From assembly GCA_002729515.1 (NCBI GenBank), contig PBYF01000052.1, forward strand, positions 66,690-130,689: a stretch of DNA of 64,000 nucleotides, in the 5' to 3' direction. Below the pieces are notes generated by a model. That model did not search any database, was not told the origin of the DNA, and saw nothing but the letters and a program-made list of their open reading frames with translations. Below are positions 51,822-58,926 of this stretch, in pieces (the stretch's first letter is position 1; each line of letters starts with the position of its first letter). Source of the stretch: Deltaproteobacteria bacterium. GTDB taxonomy: Bacteria > Myxococcota_A > UBA9160 > SMWR01. A program made the translations under genes and the position numbers.

Positions 51822-53024
51822 TCACCTCCCCGCCAGCGCTTCCACAGGATCGAGACCCGTGGCGCGGCGGGCTGGCAGCACACCGAATAGAGCGCCCACC
51901 GCGACTGCGAGCACCAGCACGCTCACTACCGCCCAGGCCGGCGGTGAGGCCGGAAACGCCGGATAGAGCGCGACGAAGGCGCGCACGAGGCCCCAGCCGA
52001 GGCCGAGACCGGCGAGCGCCCCGCCGAGCGAGAGCAGCACTGCTTCGGTGAGGAAGAGGCGCTGCACCTGGCGGCCTGTCGCACCCACGGCCTTGAGCAA
52101 CCCCACCTCGGCCGTGCGTTCGGATACCGAGACGAGCATGAGGTTCATCACGCCGAGACCCGCGACCGCGAGCGAGATTGCGCCGATGCCGGCCACCGCG
52201 AGTGTGAGTGCCGTGAGGATCTGATTCAGGGAACCCACCACCGAGTCCTGAGTAATGACCGTGACGTCGTCTTCGCCGTGGCGATCGGCCAGCAGCGCGA
52301 GCACTCGCTCCTCTGCCGACTCCAGGTTCGAGTGCACACGGACCTCGATCAGGACCCGGAAGAGGGAGGTCAGGTCGAAGATCCGCATTCCCGTGGCCAC
52401 CGGAATCAGAACCAGGTTGTCGATGTCGACCGCGAGTTGACGGCCCTTGGGTGCGAGCTGTCCGATGACCCGGACGCGCCAATCTCCGATACGAACGACG
52501 CGCCCGATCGGGCTCTCGGCCGGGAAGAGTTCGCGCGCGACCTCGGCTCCCAGGACCGCGATCGCTGCGCCGCGTTCGAGGTCTCCGGGGGGCAGGAAGC
52601 TGCCGGCTGTGACCTCCAGGTGTCGGACCTGTTGGAAGTCGGACGTGGTGCCGATGACAGCCACCTGACGGCGGCGTTCCCCATTCGCGACGGTGTCGTT
52701 TCCCATGGCGATCGGAACGACGAGTCGAGCCTCGCGGACATCGCGTTCGACGGCGCGGACATCGTCGAGGGTGAGGTCGTTTGGAACACCGCCCGCGCCG
52801 GGGAAGCTCCCCGTCGTCTCATTCCGGCCGGGGACCACGATCAGGAGGTTGGTGCCGAGCGAGGTGAATTCCTGCGTCACATAGCGCCGGGCACCCTCTC
52901 CCACAGCGGTCAAAACCACCACGGCCGCGACGCCCACCATGACGCCCAGGATCGAGAGGGCGCTTCGCCGTCGATGGCGGGTGAGCGCCGTCCAGGAAAA
53001 GTTCAGAACGTCTTCCGGTCTCAC
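51822..53024 (-). CDS. ABC transporter permease, MacB/FtsX type (first of two)
   Basis: 400 residues. N-terminal helix SALSILGVMVGVAAVVVLTA, periplasmic core (GTNLLIVVPGRNETTGSFPG; VIGTTSDFQQVRHLEVTAGS), and C-terminal FtsX helices with SERTAEVGLLKAVGATGRQV. It resembles the downstream permease over the whole length, so the two are probably paralogues forming a heterodimer. ATG 53024 overlaps the ATPase stop (ATGA, 53021-53024). Confidence 0.9.
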   Translation of the reverse strand: MRPEDVLNFSWTALTRHRRRSALSILGVMVGVAAVVVLTAVGEGARRYVTQEFTSLGTNLLIVVPGRNETTGSFPGAGGVPNDLTLDDVRAVERDVREARLVVPIAMGNDTVANGERRRQVAVIGTTSDFQQVRHLEVTAGSFLPPGDLERGAAIAVLGAEVARELFPAESPIGRVVRIGDWRVRVIGQLAPKGRQLAVDIDNLVLIPVATGMRIFDLTSLFRVLIEVRVHSNLESAEERVLALLADRHGEDDVTVITQDSVVGSLNQILTALTLAVAGIGAISLAVAGLGVMNLMLVSVSERTAEVGLLKAVGATGRQVQRLFLTEAVLLSLGGALAGLGLGWGLVRAFVALYPAFPASPPAWAVVSVLVLAVAVGALFGVLPARRATGLDPVEALAGR

Positions 53025-53734
53025 GCTCGGGACTCGAACAGTGCGTCGGGTCGAAGCTCGCGACCGGGCACACGCTGCACGATCTCGCCGTCGCGCAGTA
53101 CGAGCACGCGGTCCGAGCGCCGTCCGATGTTCGGGTCATGAGTCACCACGACCAGGGTCAGCCCGTCGGCGTTCATGCGTTCGAGCAACCGCATGATCTG
53201 CTCGCCGTTTGCGGTGTCGAGGTTTCCGGTGGGCTCGTCGGCAAGGAGAATATGCGGGCGCATCACGGTGGCACGCGCAATGGCCACGCGTTGGCACTCG
53301 CCGCCCGAGAGCTCATTGGGTCGGTGGTGGGCCCGGTGCACCAGGCCGACGGCGTCGAGGGCGGTCGAGATTCGCGCGCGGCGGTCGTCCTCCGGTATGC
53401 CTGCCAGCAACATCGGAAGTGCGACGTTCTCGTGCGCGCTGAGCCTCCCGATCAGGTGGAACGATTGGAACACGAAGCCGATGTGGTGGCGCCTCACTTC
53501 CGAAAGCGCATCGGCGGAGAGTGTCCCCACTTCGCGGCCATCGAGCCGGTAGCTGCCAGCAGTGGGCCGATCGAGGCAGCCCAGGATGTTGAGCAGGGTC
53601 GACTTGCCCGAGCCCGAAGGCCCCATTACGGCCAGGTACTCGCCCTTCGCGATGCGGGCTGAAACGTCCTTGAGTGCGACCAGCGGCTCAGCACCGACCG
53701 GATAACTGCGCTGCACCCCGTCGAGTTCGATCAT
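53021..53734 (-). CDS. ABC transporter ATP-binding protein (MacB/LolD type)
   Basis: 237 residues. Walker A GPSGSGKSTLLNILG, Q-loop GFVFQSFHLIGRL, signature ELSGGECQRVAIARA, Walker B ILLADEPTGNLDTANGE, H-loop VVVTHDPNIG. The signature has ECQ where most have QQQ/EQQ. ATG 53734 (MIELDGVQRSYPVG) is used; an in-frame TTG at 53755 would overlap the adaptor stop. Powers export or lipoprotein/lipid movement by the two permeases. Confidence 0.93.
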   Translation of the reverse strand: MIELDGVQRSYPVGAEPLVALKDVSARIAKGEYLAVMGPSGSGKSTLLNILGCLDRPTAGSYRLDGREVGTLSADALSEVRRHHIGFVFQSFHLIGRLSAHENVALPMLLAGIPEDDRRARISTALDAVGLVHRAHHRPNELSGGECQRVAIARATVMRPHILLADEPTGNLDTANGEQIMRLLERMNADGLTLVVVTHDPNIGRRSDRVLVLRDGEIVQRVPGRELRPDALFESRA

Positions 53735-53751
53735 CGGGGCACCCGGTGTGC

Positions 53752-54903
53752 TCAAGGCTCCTCCCCCGCCTCGTTTACGATGTGCACCCGGGCGCCGGGC
53801 TTTACGTCCATGTGGCCAAGGCTGGTCACCACCAATTCGCCGTCTTCCAGACCGCTTTGGACTTCCGCATGCTTCCAATTGCGCAGACCGATCTCCACCG
53901 GTCGTTCTTCGAGGGTTCCATTCTTTGATACCAGCACGCGGCTGCCTTCCAGCAATGCCTCAGTGGGAATACGCAGCACACGTTCCCGCACCTCCTGGAC
54001 GACTTCGACATCCGCCGAGGTTCCGGGCAGGAATTCCGCTGCCACGGCTTCGTCGTCCAACTCGACCTCGATCTCGACCGTCCGGTTCTGGGCTTCGAGG
54101 TCGAGGACGTAGGGTGCGACGCGTACGACGCGACCCGGAAAGGACTGCTCCGGGTGCGAGTCCACCGTCACGATTGCGCGCTGGCCGACGCGGATCTTCG
54201 CGGAATCGACCTCGTCCATGGGAGCGCTCACGAATACTGAGTTGGGGTCCAGGACGTCTACGATCGGAGGTGCCGTGAGCAGCGGCGGCGAGGGTGTGAC
54301 CCACTCGCCAATCTCGACGTTCTGTTCTGCAATGACGCCTTCGAAGGGAGCGCGGACGACGTATTTCGCCAGCTCCTCGTTCGCGGCGGATACCCCGGCC
54401 TTCGCCCGATCTACTTCGGCGTGCAGCGCGTTGCAGGAGGCCTTCGCACCGTCGTAGGCGCTCTGGAGCGCATCGAGGATGTCGGCCGAAACGATCCGCT
54501 GATCCGCAAGGGTGCGCTTGCGCTCGAGTTCCCGAGAGGCGCGATCGCGGGCAATGCAGGCTTCCTCGGCTCGCGCGCGAGACACCCGCAGACCTTCTTC
54601 GTTGAGGGAGAGCTGTGCCCTTGGCGTCGCGTCGGCCAGGCGCACCAGGACTTCTCCGGCCTCGACCCAATCTCCCTCCCGGTGCCCGATTTCGACGATG
54701 CGTCCACCCACCTCTGCCGACAGCTTGGCGCGTCGACGCGCGCGAAGCGTGCCGGCCTTGCTGTTCGTGATGGTGGCCTCGACACGGGAGATCTCGGCGG
54801 GCACGACCCGAACGGGGATCGGGTCAGTCCGCAGCACCGTGAAGCGGAGCACCACCGCCAGAACCGCGGCGAGAAGGAGAAGCCTCGGAAGCCACTTACG
54901 CAT
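53752..54903 (-). CDS. Periplasmic adaptor subunit (HlyD/MacA family)
   Basis: 383 residues. N-terminal anchor WLPRLLLLAAVLAVVLRFTV; lipoyl half-motifs KLSAEVGGRIVEIGHREGDW and YVVRAPFEGVIAEQNVEIGE flank a long coiled hairpin (about 95-190) rich in Ala/Glu/Arg; then beta-barrel and membrane-proximal parts (VEVVQEVRERVLRIPTEALL, LEDGELVVTSLGHMDVKPGA). It bridges the inner-membrane permeases to an outer-membrane channel; no TolC-like gene is in this window. ATG 54903 starts the anchor; an in-frame extension upstream to 55164 contains a glycine-zipper-like stretch but no supported start. Confidence 0.9.
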   Translation of the reverse strand: MRKWLPRLLLLAAVLAVVLRFTVLRTDPIPVRVVPAEISRVEATITNSKAGTLRARRRAKLSAEVGGRIVEIGHREGDWVEAGEVLVRLADATPRAQLSLNEEGLRVSRARAEEACIARDRASRELERKRTLADQRIVSADILDALQSAYDGAKASCNALHAEVDRAKAGVSAANEELAKYVVRAPFEGVIAEQNVEIGEWVTPSPPLLTAPPIVDVLDPNSVFVSAPMDEVDSAKIRVGQRAIVTVDSHPEQSFPGRVVRVAPYVLDLEAQNRTVEIEVELDDEAVAAEFLPGTSADVEVVQEVRERVLRIPTEALLEGSRVLVSKNGTLEERPVEIGLRNWKHAEVQSGLEDGELVVTSLGHMDVKPGARVHIVNEAGEEP

Positions 54904-55047
54904 GATCCCTCGTCCCGCGGCGCGCCGGGGAGCATAGCGCGGTGGGGTGAGCCGGGCCGCGATCGCATCGCCCTCGCCACCGCTTGTCACCGAACCGAGG
55001 AGTCCGCCGGCCGCCGCTCCGGTGAGCGCGCCGATCTGGGCGCGGGG

Positions 55048-55081
55048 CCATGCTCTCTCCTCGGCGAGTCCGAGAGCATGG
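55048..55081. promoter_or_regulatory. Inverted repeat upstream of the exporter operon
   Basis: Perfect 10 bp arms ccatgctctc (55048-55057) and gagagcatgg (55072-55081) around 14 bp, with a smaller nested ctc/gag pair. It lies about 150 bp upstream of the adaptor start and about 80 bp before the epoxide-hydrolase relic on the other strand. It could be an operator for the divergent region or a hairpin. Confidence 0.4.
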
Positions 55082-55162
55082 CATCCCGGGATGGTAGGGT
55101 GATGGGGCAGTGCGCTGCGCCGCCGACCCGGGCTCCGCATCCGCCGCGCGTGAGGAGACTCC

Positions 55163-55340
55163 ATGGGCGCCGAGCCGTTTCACATCGAGATACCCGATAG
55201 CAAGCTCGAGGACCTGGACCGGCGAGTACTACAACTGCACGCTGCTGCGCGTGCGGGATTCGGGTAGGCACTTCGCCGCAGCGGAGGAGCCCGAGGCGAT
55301 CATCACGGACATCCGGGACACATTCCGGCCGCTGCGCTGA
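55163..55340 (+). pseudogene. Epoxide hydrolase relic: both ends kept, middle lost
   Basis: ATG 55163 with a good RBS (gaggag) encodes MGAEPFHIEIPDSKLEDLDR, the start of the epoxide-hydrolase N-terminal domain (PFxIxIPDxxLxDLxxRL). Directly after DRR another frame reads CTLLRVRDSGRHFAAAEEPE then AIITDIRDTFRPLR with TGA at 55338-55340, the usual C-terminus (GGHFAAxEEPExxxxDIRxFFR). About 330 residues with the catalytic triad are absent, and the junction near gaccggcgagtac shifts the frame, so no functional protein results. Confidence 0.65.
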
Positions 55341-55360
55341 AAGCACGCGGGGGAGACGCC

Positions 55361-56131
55361 ATGGAATATCGGCACATCGAGTTTTCCGAGGAAGAGGGCG
55401 CCGTTGCAGTGCTCACCATGGTCCGTCCCGAGCAGCGCAACGCGCTCTCGGAGGCGCATCTGCGGGAGCTGCTCCACGCGATCCGAGAGATCGGGGCGGG
55501 TGAGATGCGCGGAGTGATCGTTGCGGCACGGGGGCCCGTCTTCTCGGCCGGCCACGACTTCCGCGACATGGATGGGCGCGACCTGGAGGGTATGCGGCGA
55601 CTGCTGGGGGTGTGCACCGAGGTGATGCAGGGCCTCAGGGCGCTTCCGCAGGTGGTGATCGCCCAGGTCGAGGGGCTGGCGACGGCGGCGGGCTGTCAAC
55701 TCGTCGCGAGCTGCGATCTCGCGGTGGCGGGGAACTCTGCGCGCTTCCAGGTGCCGGGCGGCGCCGGGGGCTGGTTCTGTACCACGCCGGGCGTCGCGTT
55801 GGCCCGTGCGGTGAGCCACAAGCACGCCCTCGAAATGTTGCTCACGGGCGATCCCATCGATGCGGCGACAGCCCAGGTCTGGGGTCTGGTGAACCGCGTG
55901 GTGCTCGACTCGGAGGTGGCGGTGGTTACGCGGGAACTCCTCGCCCGGGCGACCCGCGGCAGCGCGGACTCGAAGGCGCTCGGCAAGCAGGCCTTTTACC
56001 GCCAGATCGAACTCGACACCGCCGGTGCCTACGCCCACGCGTCCGAGGTGATGGCAGCCGCCTCGCAGACACCGCACGCCCAGGAGGGACTGCGCGCCTT
56101 TCTCGAGAAGCGCAAGCCCCGCTTCGTCTGA
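55361..56131 (+). CDS. Enoyl-CoA hydratase/isomerase family protein (ECHDC3-like)
   Basis: 256 residues. RPEQRNALSEAHLRELLHAI, VFSAGHDFRDMDG and EGLATAAGCQLVASCDLAVA (oxyanion hole). At the first catalytic Glu site the sequence is QVPGGAGGWFCTTPGVALAR (no Glu), while the second Glu is kept in ALEMLLTGDPID. This pattern resembles the ECHDC3 group, whose activity is poorly defined, and is opposite to the crotonase at 30.1 kb. C-terminal LRAFLEKRKPRFV is typical. It starts 20 bp after the epoxide-hydrolase relic. Confidence 0.9.
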   Translation: MEYRHIEFSEEEGAVAVLTMVRPEQRNALSEAHLRELLHAIREIGAGEMRGVIVAARGPVFSAGHDFRDMDGRDLEGMRRLLGVCTEVMQGLRALPQVVIAQVEGLATAAGCQLVASCDLAVAGNSARFQVPGGAGGWFCTTPGVALARAVSHKHALEMLLTGDPIDAATAQVWGLVNRVVLDSEVAVVTRELLARATRGSADSKALGKQAFYRQIELDTAGAYAHASEVMAAASQTPHAQEGLRAFLEKRKPRFV

Positions 56132-56269
56132 GCCGTCTTCTCGCGGCCTGAGGGGGACTTCAGGCGGTGGGTGTCGAGAGTGGTGTGTTCATCGAAGCTC
56201 TCCAATCGAACTTCGCTGCCGGAGGCACTGGGCTTCGCAGAGACCGATGCTCTGGCCCTGTGGCTCGGT

Positions 56270-56890
56270 TCACCACCCCACATTCACCAGCGGCAAGAAG
56301 GGGAACGGCGTTCCCGCTCGGTTCAGGTTTGCGACACCGATCTGCACTCCACGCAGCGAATTCGCGAAGTTCACGACGCCCACCTGCGCACCGGTGACCG
56401 AGCCCGCGTCGTTTGCGACGCCAAATTGGGCTCCGTGCAGCGTTTCAATCACGCGGTTGGCGATCCCGATCTGCAGTCCGTGTAGGCTCCCGCCGACTCT
56501 GTTGAACGGACCGGCCTGAAGTCCGCGGGCATTCCCTTCCACGATGCTCACGAGCCCCGACTGCAAGCCGGTTAGCTCGGAAGTCACGTTGTTGAAGAGA
56601 CCGACGTCGAAGCCCACGACTTTTTTCTGCTCGCCGTAGATCATGTTGAAAGACACGCCTGTCACGGTCCAGTCGGTGGGGAAGATTTGTGCGCTTGGGA
56701 TGAGCGAAATCTGCAGCGGTGTGTGATGCCAGCCCCGTTTCTCGGCGGGTGCCGCGTCCGTTCGCTCGATTCGAACGACCTCGCCGCCGGAGTCGTCGGC
56801 GCCGGCGACGCCCGCGTGGGTGAGGCATACGGCTGTGACCAGGAGCAGGGTCTGGAAGCGTCCCTGTGTCGGTGTGTTCCGAGCGGGCAT
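56270..56890 (-). CDS. LA_2272-type repeat surface protein
   Basis: 206 residues with a signal peptide (FQTLLLVTAVCLTHAGVAGA, cleavage near residue 33). After a linker (LQISLIPSAQIFPTDW), about seven units of 14-15 residues follow with pattern G-x-Q-x-G-x2-N-x5-L, e.g. GLQAGPFNRVGGSLH, GLQIGIANRVIETLH, GVQIGVANLNRAG, ending LPLVNVGW with a C-terminal aromatic. This is the pattern of the LA_2272 family of surface repeats, probably a beta-rich outer-membrane-associated protein. ATG 56890 (RBS agaggaga) is chosen; the frame is open to 57082. Confidence 0.75.
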   Translation of the reverse strand: MPARNTPTQGRFQTLLLVTAVCLTHAGVAGADDSGGEVVRIERTDAAPAEKRGWHHTPLQISLIPSAQIFPTDWTVTGVSFNMIYGEQKKVVGFDVGLFNNVTSELTGLQSGLVSIVEGNARGLQAGPFNRVGGSLHGLQIGIANRVIETLHGAQFGVANDAGSVTGAQVGVVNFANSLRGVQIGVANLNRAGTPFPFLPLVNVGW

Positions 56891-57082
56891 GTATTGGCGG
56901 TCTCCTCTGCTTCGGCTCGCGGTTGCACGATACCACGCTGCCGCGGTGTTCCGGCGGGGCTCTCGTGCTGCGCGCTTCTCCTTGGCGCCGCGCGCTTCTC
57001 TTGCGGGGAGGTCGAGGTCTTCGATGGCGATGAGGGCGGTGCCGGCGTGGCAATCGGAATCGATGATTCCGACATTCGACAT
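56891..57082 (-). pseudogene. Possible amidohydrolase start remnant
   Basis: In frame upstream of the repeat protein, ATG 57082 begins MSNVGIIDSDCHAG, which resembles the start of Amidohydro_2 proteins and the SSDCHAG of the husk at 57953-58216. After it the sequence becomes charged and ends in RRNTAAAWYRATAS without known domains. It may be a residue of a deleted amidohydrolase now lying as leader to the LA_2272-type gene. Evidence is short. Confidence 0.25.
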
Positions 57083-57121
57083 CGGATCTTGTTTTTCTCA
57101 GTGGACGTGGCGCGGGTGGAG

Positions 57122-57151
57122 CCGGGGGAAGCCCCGAAAGGCTCCCCCCGG
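57122..57151 (-). terminator. Hairpin after the acetoacetate-decarboxylase-like gene
   Basis: A 12 bp stem with one mismatch (57122-57133 with 57140-57151) around ccgaaa lies 12 bp downstream of the minus-strand stop at 57163. There is no U-run right after it, so it is only terminator-like. Confidence 0.35.
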
Positions 57152-57162
57152 TGCGGGTCGGT

Positions 57163-57933
57163 TCAGCGGTTCTTGCGCGGTCCGCCCATTTGCCCGGGCC
57201 AGCGTGAGCCGCCGATGGTGTCGGCGTGCGGCCAGAAGGCGTCTGGGTCGAGCGGGTTTTCCAGCGTGATCTCGCGGCCGAGCCAGGTCGGCGTGTCGAG
57301 AATCGCCGACACCAGCTCGCGCTGGGGCAGCAGCTCGGCGATCGGGTCCCACGGGCTCTCGAGGAGCCGGAGTTCGCCGTCCACGTCTTCGCGGTAGGTC
57401 GTGCCGTAGGTGCTGTGGACCTTCACCACGTGCGGCGGGAAGTCGTAGCTCTTCTCGGCCCCACCCACGGCTCGCGACACCTTGATCCACCACTCGTTCT
57501 CTTCGTACTGAGGCCGGTCGGCGCTGGGACCGGTCACTGTGCCCGAGAACTCGACGAAGGTGTAGCCCTGGTGGCTGCAGCGGGCCGTCACCTTGTCGCC
57601 CATTCGGTAGTAGGTGACCTCGCACGGGAACTTCGGCTGGCCGTTCATCTCCTTGCTGATGAAGACGGCCGACTCCTGGTCGATCCCGTAGCCGATGGCG
57701 TATATGCCCGGCGTCCCGCGGTAGTCGGCGTCGACCGTCATGAAGATTCCGTGCTCCGGCTCGTCGGGGACCGGCACGTTGTAGATGTTCAGGTGCACGT
57801 TCGGCTCCCGGCCCGGATCGATTCCGGGAGGCAGCAGCGCGGCAATCTTCTCCGCATCGGTGCGATACGTGAGCTTCAGGATCGGCCAGCCGGCAATGTC
57901 GCCGGGGTTGGTCTTCGGAGCGTCGTCGGACAT
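57163..57933 (-). CDS. Acetoacetate decarboxylase-like protein
   Basis: 256 residues. ADC-family marks: LKLTYRTDAEKIAALLPPGI at the start, GIYAIGYGIDQESAVFISKE, then MNGQPKFPCEVTYYRMGDKV, where the lysine of the G-x-PK segment corresponds in position to the Schiff-base region. Some members are not decarboxylases but other Schiff-base enzymes. ATG 57933 has a strong RBS (aagaggagatcc); upstream in-frame codons overlap the amidohydrolase husk. Same strand as the husk and TetR gene, probably one transcript. Confidence 0.8.
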   Translation of the reverse strand: MSDDAPKTNPGDIAGWPILKLTYRTDAEKIAALLPPGIDPGREPNVHLNIYNVPVPDEPEHGIFMTVDADYRGTPGIYAIGYGIDQESAVFISKEMNGQPKFPCEVTYYRMGDKVTARCSHQGYTFVEFSGTVTGPSADRPQYEENEWWIKVSRAVGGAEKSYDFPPHVVKVHSTYGTTYREDVDGELRLLESPWDPIAELLPQRELVSAILDTPTWLGREITLENPLDPDAFWPHADTIGGSRWPGQMGGPRKNR

Positions 57934-57952
57934 CGTGGATCTCCTCTTGGGG

Positions 57953-58216
57953 TTACTCGAGCCATTTCTTTTTGGGGCCGATTCGCGCCACGATGGGGGC
58001 GAGCTTCTCCGCATCGAGGCTGCAAAAGCGCATCGTGTTCCCGCCGAGCATCGCGGCGATTTCCGTCTCGGGAATGCCGTGGAGCGAATCGAGCAGCTGC
58101 GTTTGTGCCGTGGGCCAGGAGCCCGCGGTGTGCTGGGCCGTGGCGCGGTGGTCGCGGTAGCGCTCGGGCGGAAGTCCCGCGTGGCAATCGGAGGACATAG
58201 TGAGCAAGGGGTTCAT
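57953..58216 (-). pseudogene. Amidohydrolase (Amidohydro_2) husk: N- and C-terminal ends fused in frame
   Basis: 87-residue ORF. It starts NPLLTMSSDCHAGLPPERYR, the metal-loop N-terminus of Amidohydro_2 proteins, and continues within about 20 residues into a C-terminus HGIPETEIAAMLGGNTMRF then LDAEKLAPIVARIGPKK (normally GxPExxxxxIxGxNAxxxYxxDxxxLxPIAxRIGP). About 250-300 residues are missing but the frame stays open, so a mini-protein may still be made. The start overlaps the TetR stop (ATGA at 58213-58216). A small real protein derived from it cannot be excluded. Confidence 0.65.
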
Positions 58217-58875
58217 TTTCTTTCCCCCTTCGGTGCCAGCGTACTCGCCAGGAAGCGCGCCGCGGATGCGGCGCGTTCGCGCACCGGGTAGTCGTCGAAG
58301 TGGAGCCAGCTGAGCGACATGAAGGCGAAGCTGCTCGATACGACTTCGGCCAGTGTTTCCACGGGCACGTCGTCGCGCACCCGGCCCTCTTCCACGGCGC
58401 GGCGAAGGAATGCCTGGAAGGCCGCGTGGAAGCGGCGGTCCCGGTCTTCGGGCGAGTCGGTGTAGGCGAGGGTCTGCACGCGGCCGACGAGTTCACGGCG
58501 GCCCGGCGACAATTCCTGGAACGTCTGCGCCCCGCCTTCGAAGAGCAGGATCAAGAGATCCTCGATGTTGCCGCGCTGCTTCGACAGCTCTTCGAGGCGC
58601 TCGACCATGCGCACGAGCGCGCGGTCGGCCATTTCTCGCAGCAGGTCGAGCTTGGTCGGGAAGTGGTTGAAGAAAGTCCCGTAGGCGACGTCGGCCCGCT
58701 CGCAGATCTCTGCCACCTTGGTTTCGTCGTAGCCCTGCTCCTCGAAGAGCGCCTCGCCGGCTTCGACGATCCGTTCGTAGATCTCGAGCCGGCGTCGGTC
58801 CCGGCGGTTGAGGGGGGCCTCGGAGGCGTCCTGGGGCACGGAGTGAGTGTACTCGAGTACATCGGAGGATTTCAA
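58213..58875 (-). CDS. TetR family transcriptional regulator
   Basis: 220 residues. HTH: RRLEIYERIVEAGEALFEEQ then VAEICERADVAYGTFFNHFP, the TetR pattern. A long ligand domain has LSPGRRELVGRVQTLAYTDS and ends SSSFAFMSLSWLHFDDYPVR. It leads the minus-strand set husk plus acetoacetate-decarboxylase-like gene with an ATGA overlap, and is divergent from the GH3 gene 51 bp away, so it may control either side. Confidence 0.9.
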   Translation of the reverse strand: MKSSDVLEYTHSVPQDASEAPLNRRDRRRLEIYERIVEAGEALFEEQGYDETKVAEICERADVAYGTFFNHFPTKLDLLREMADRALVRMVERLEELSKQRGNIEDLLILLFEGGAQTFQELSPGRRELVGRVQTLAYTDSPEDRDRRFHAAFQAFLRRAVEEGRVRDDVPVETLAEVVSSSFAFMSLSWLHFDDYPVRERAASAARFLASTLAPKGERK

Positions 58876-58926
58876 TCACCAACTCGGCCCCGGCAGTCGC
58901 CGGCGGCCAGACGGTATGCTGGCCCG

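Noticed and set aside
54904..55162. Glycine-zipper-like protein in frame upstream of the HlyD gene (ALTGAAAGGLLGS)
   Set aside because: Short, no start codon with a ribosome binding site, and continues directly into the adaptor frame; probably chance.
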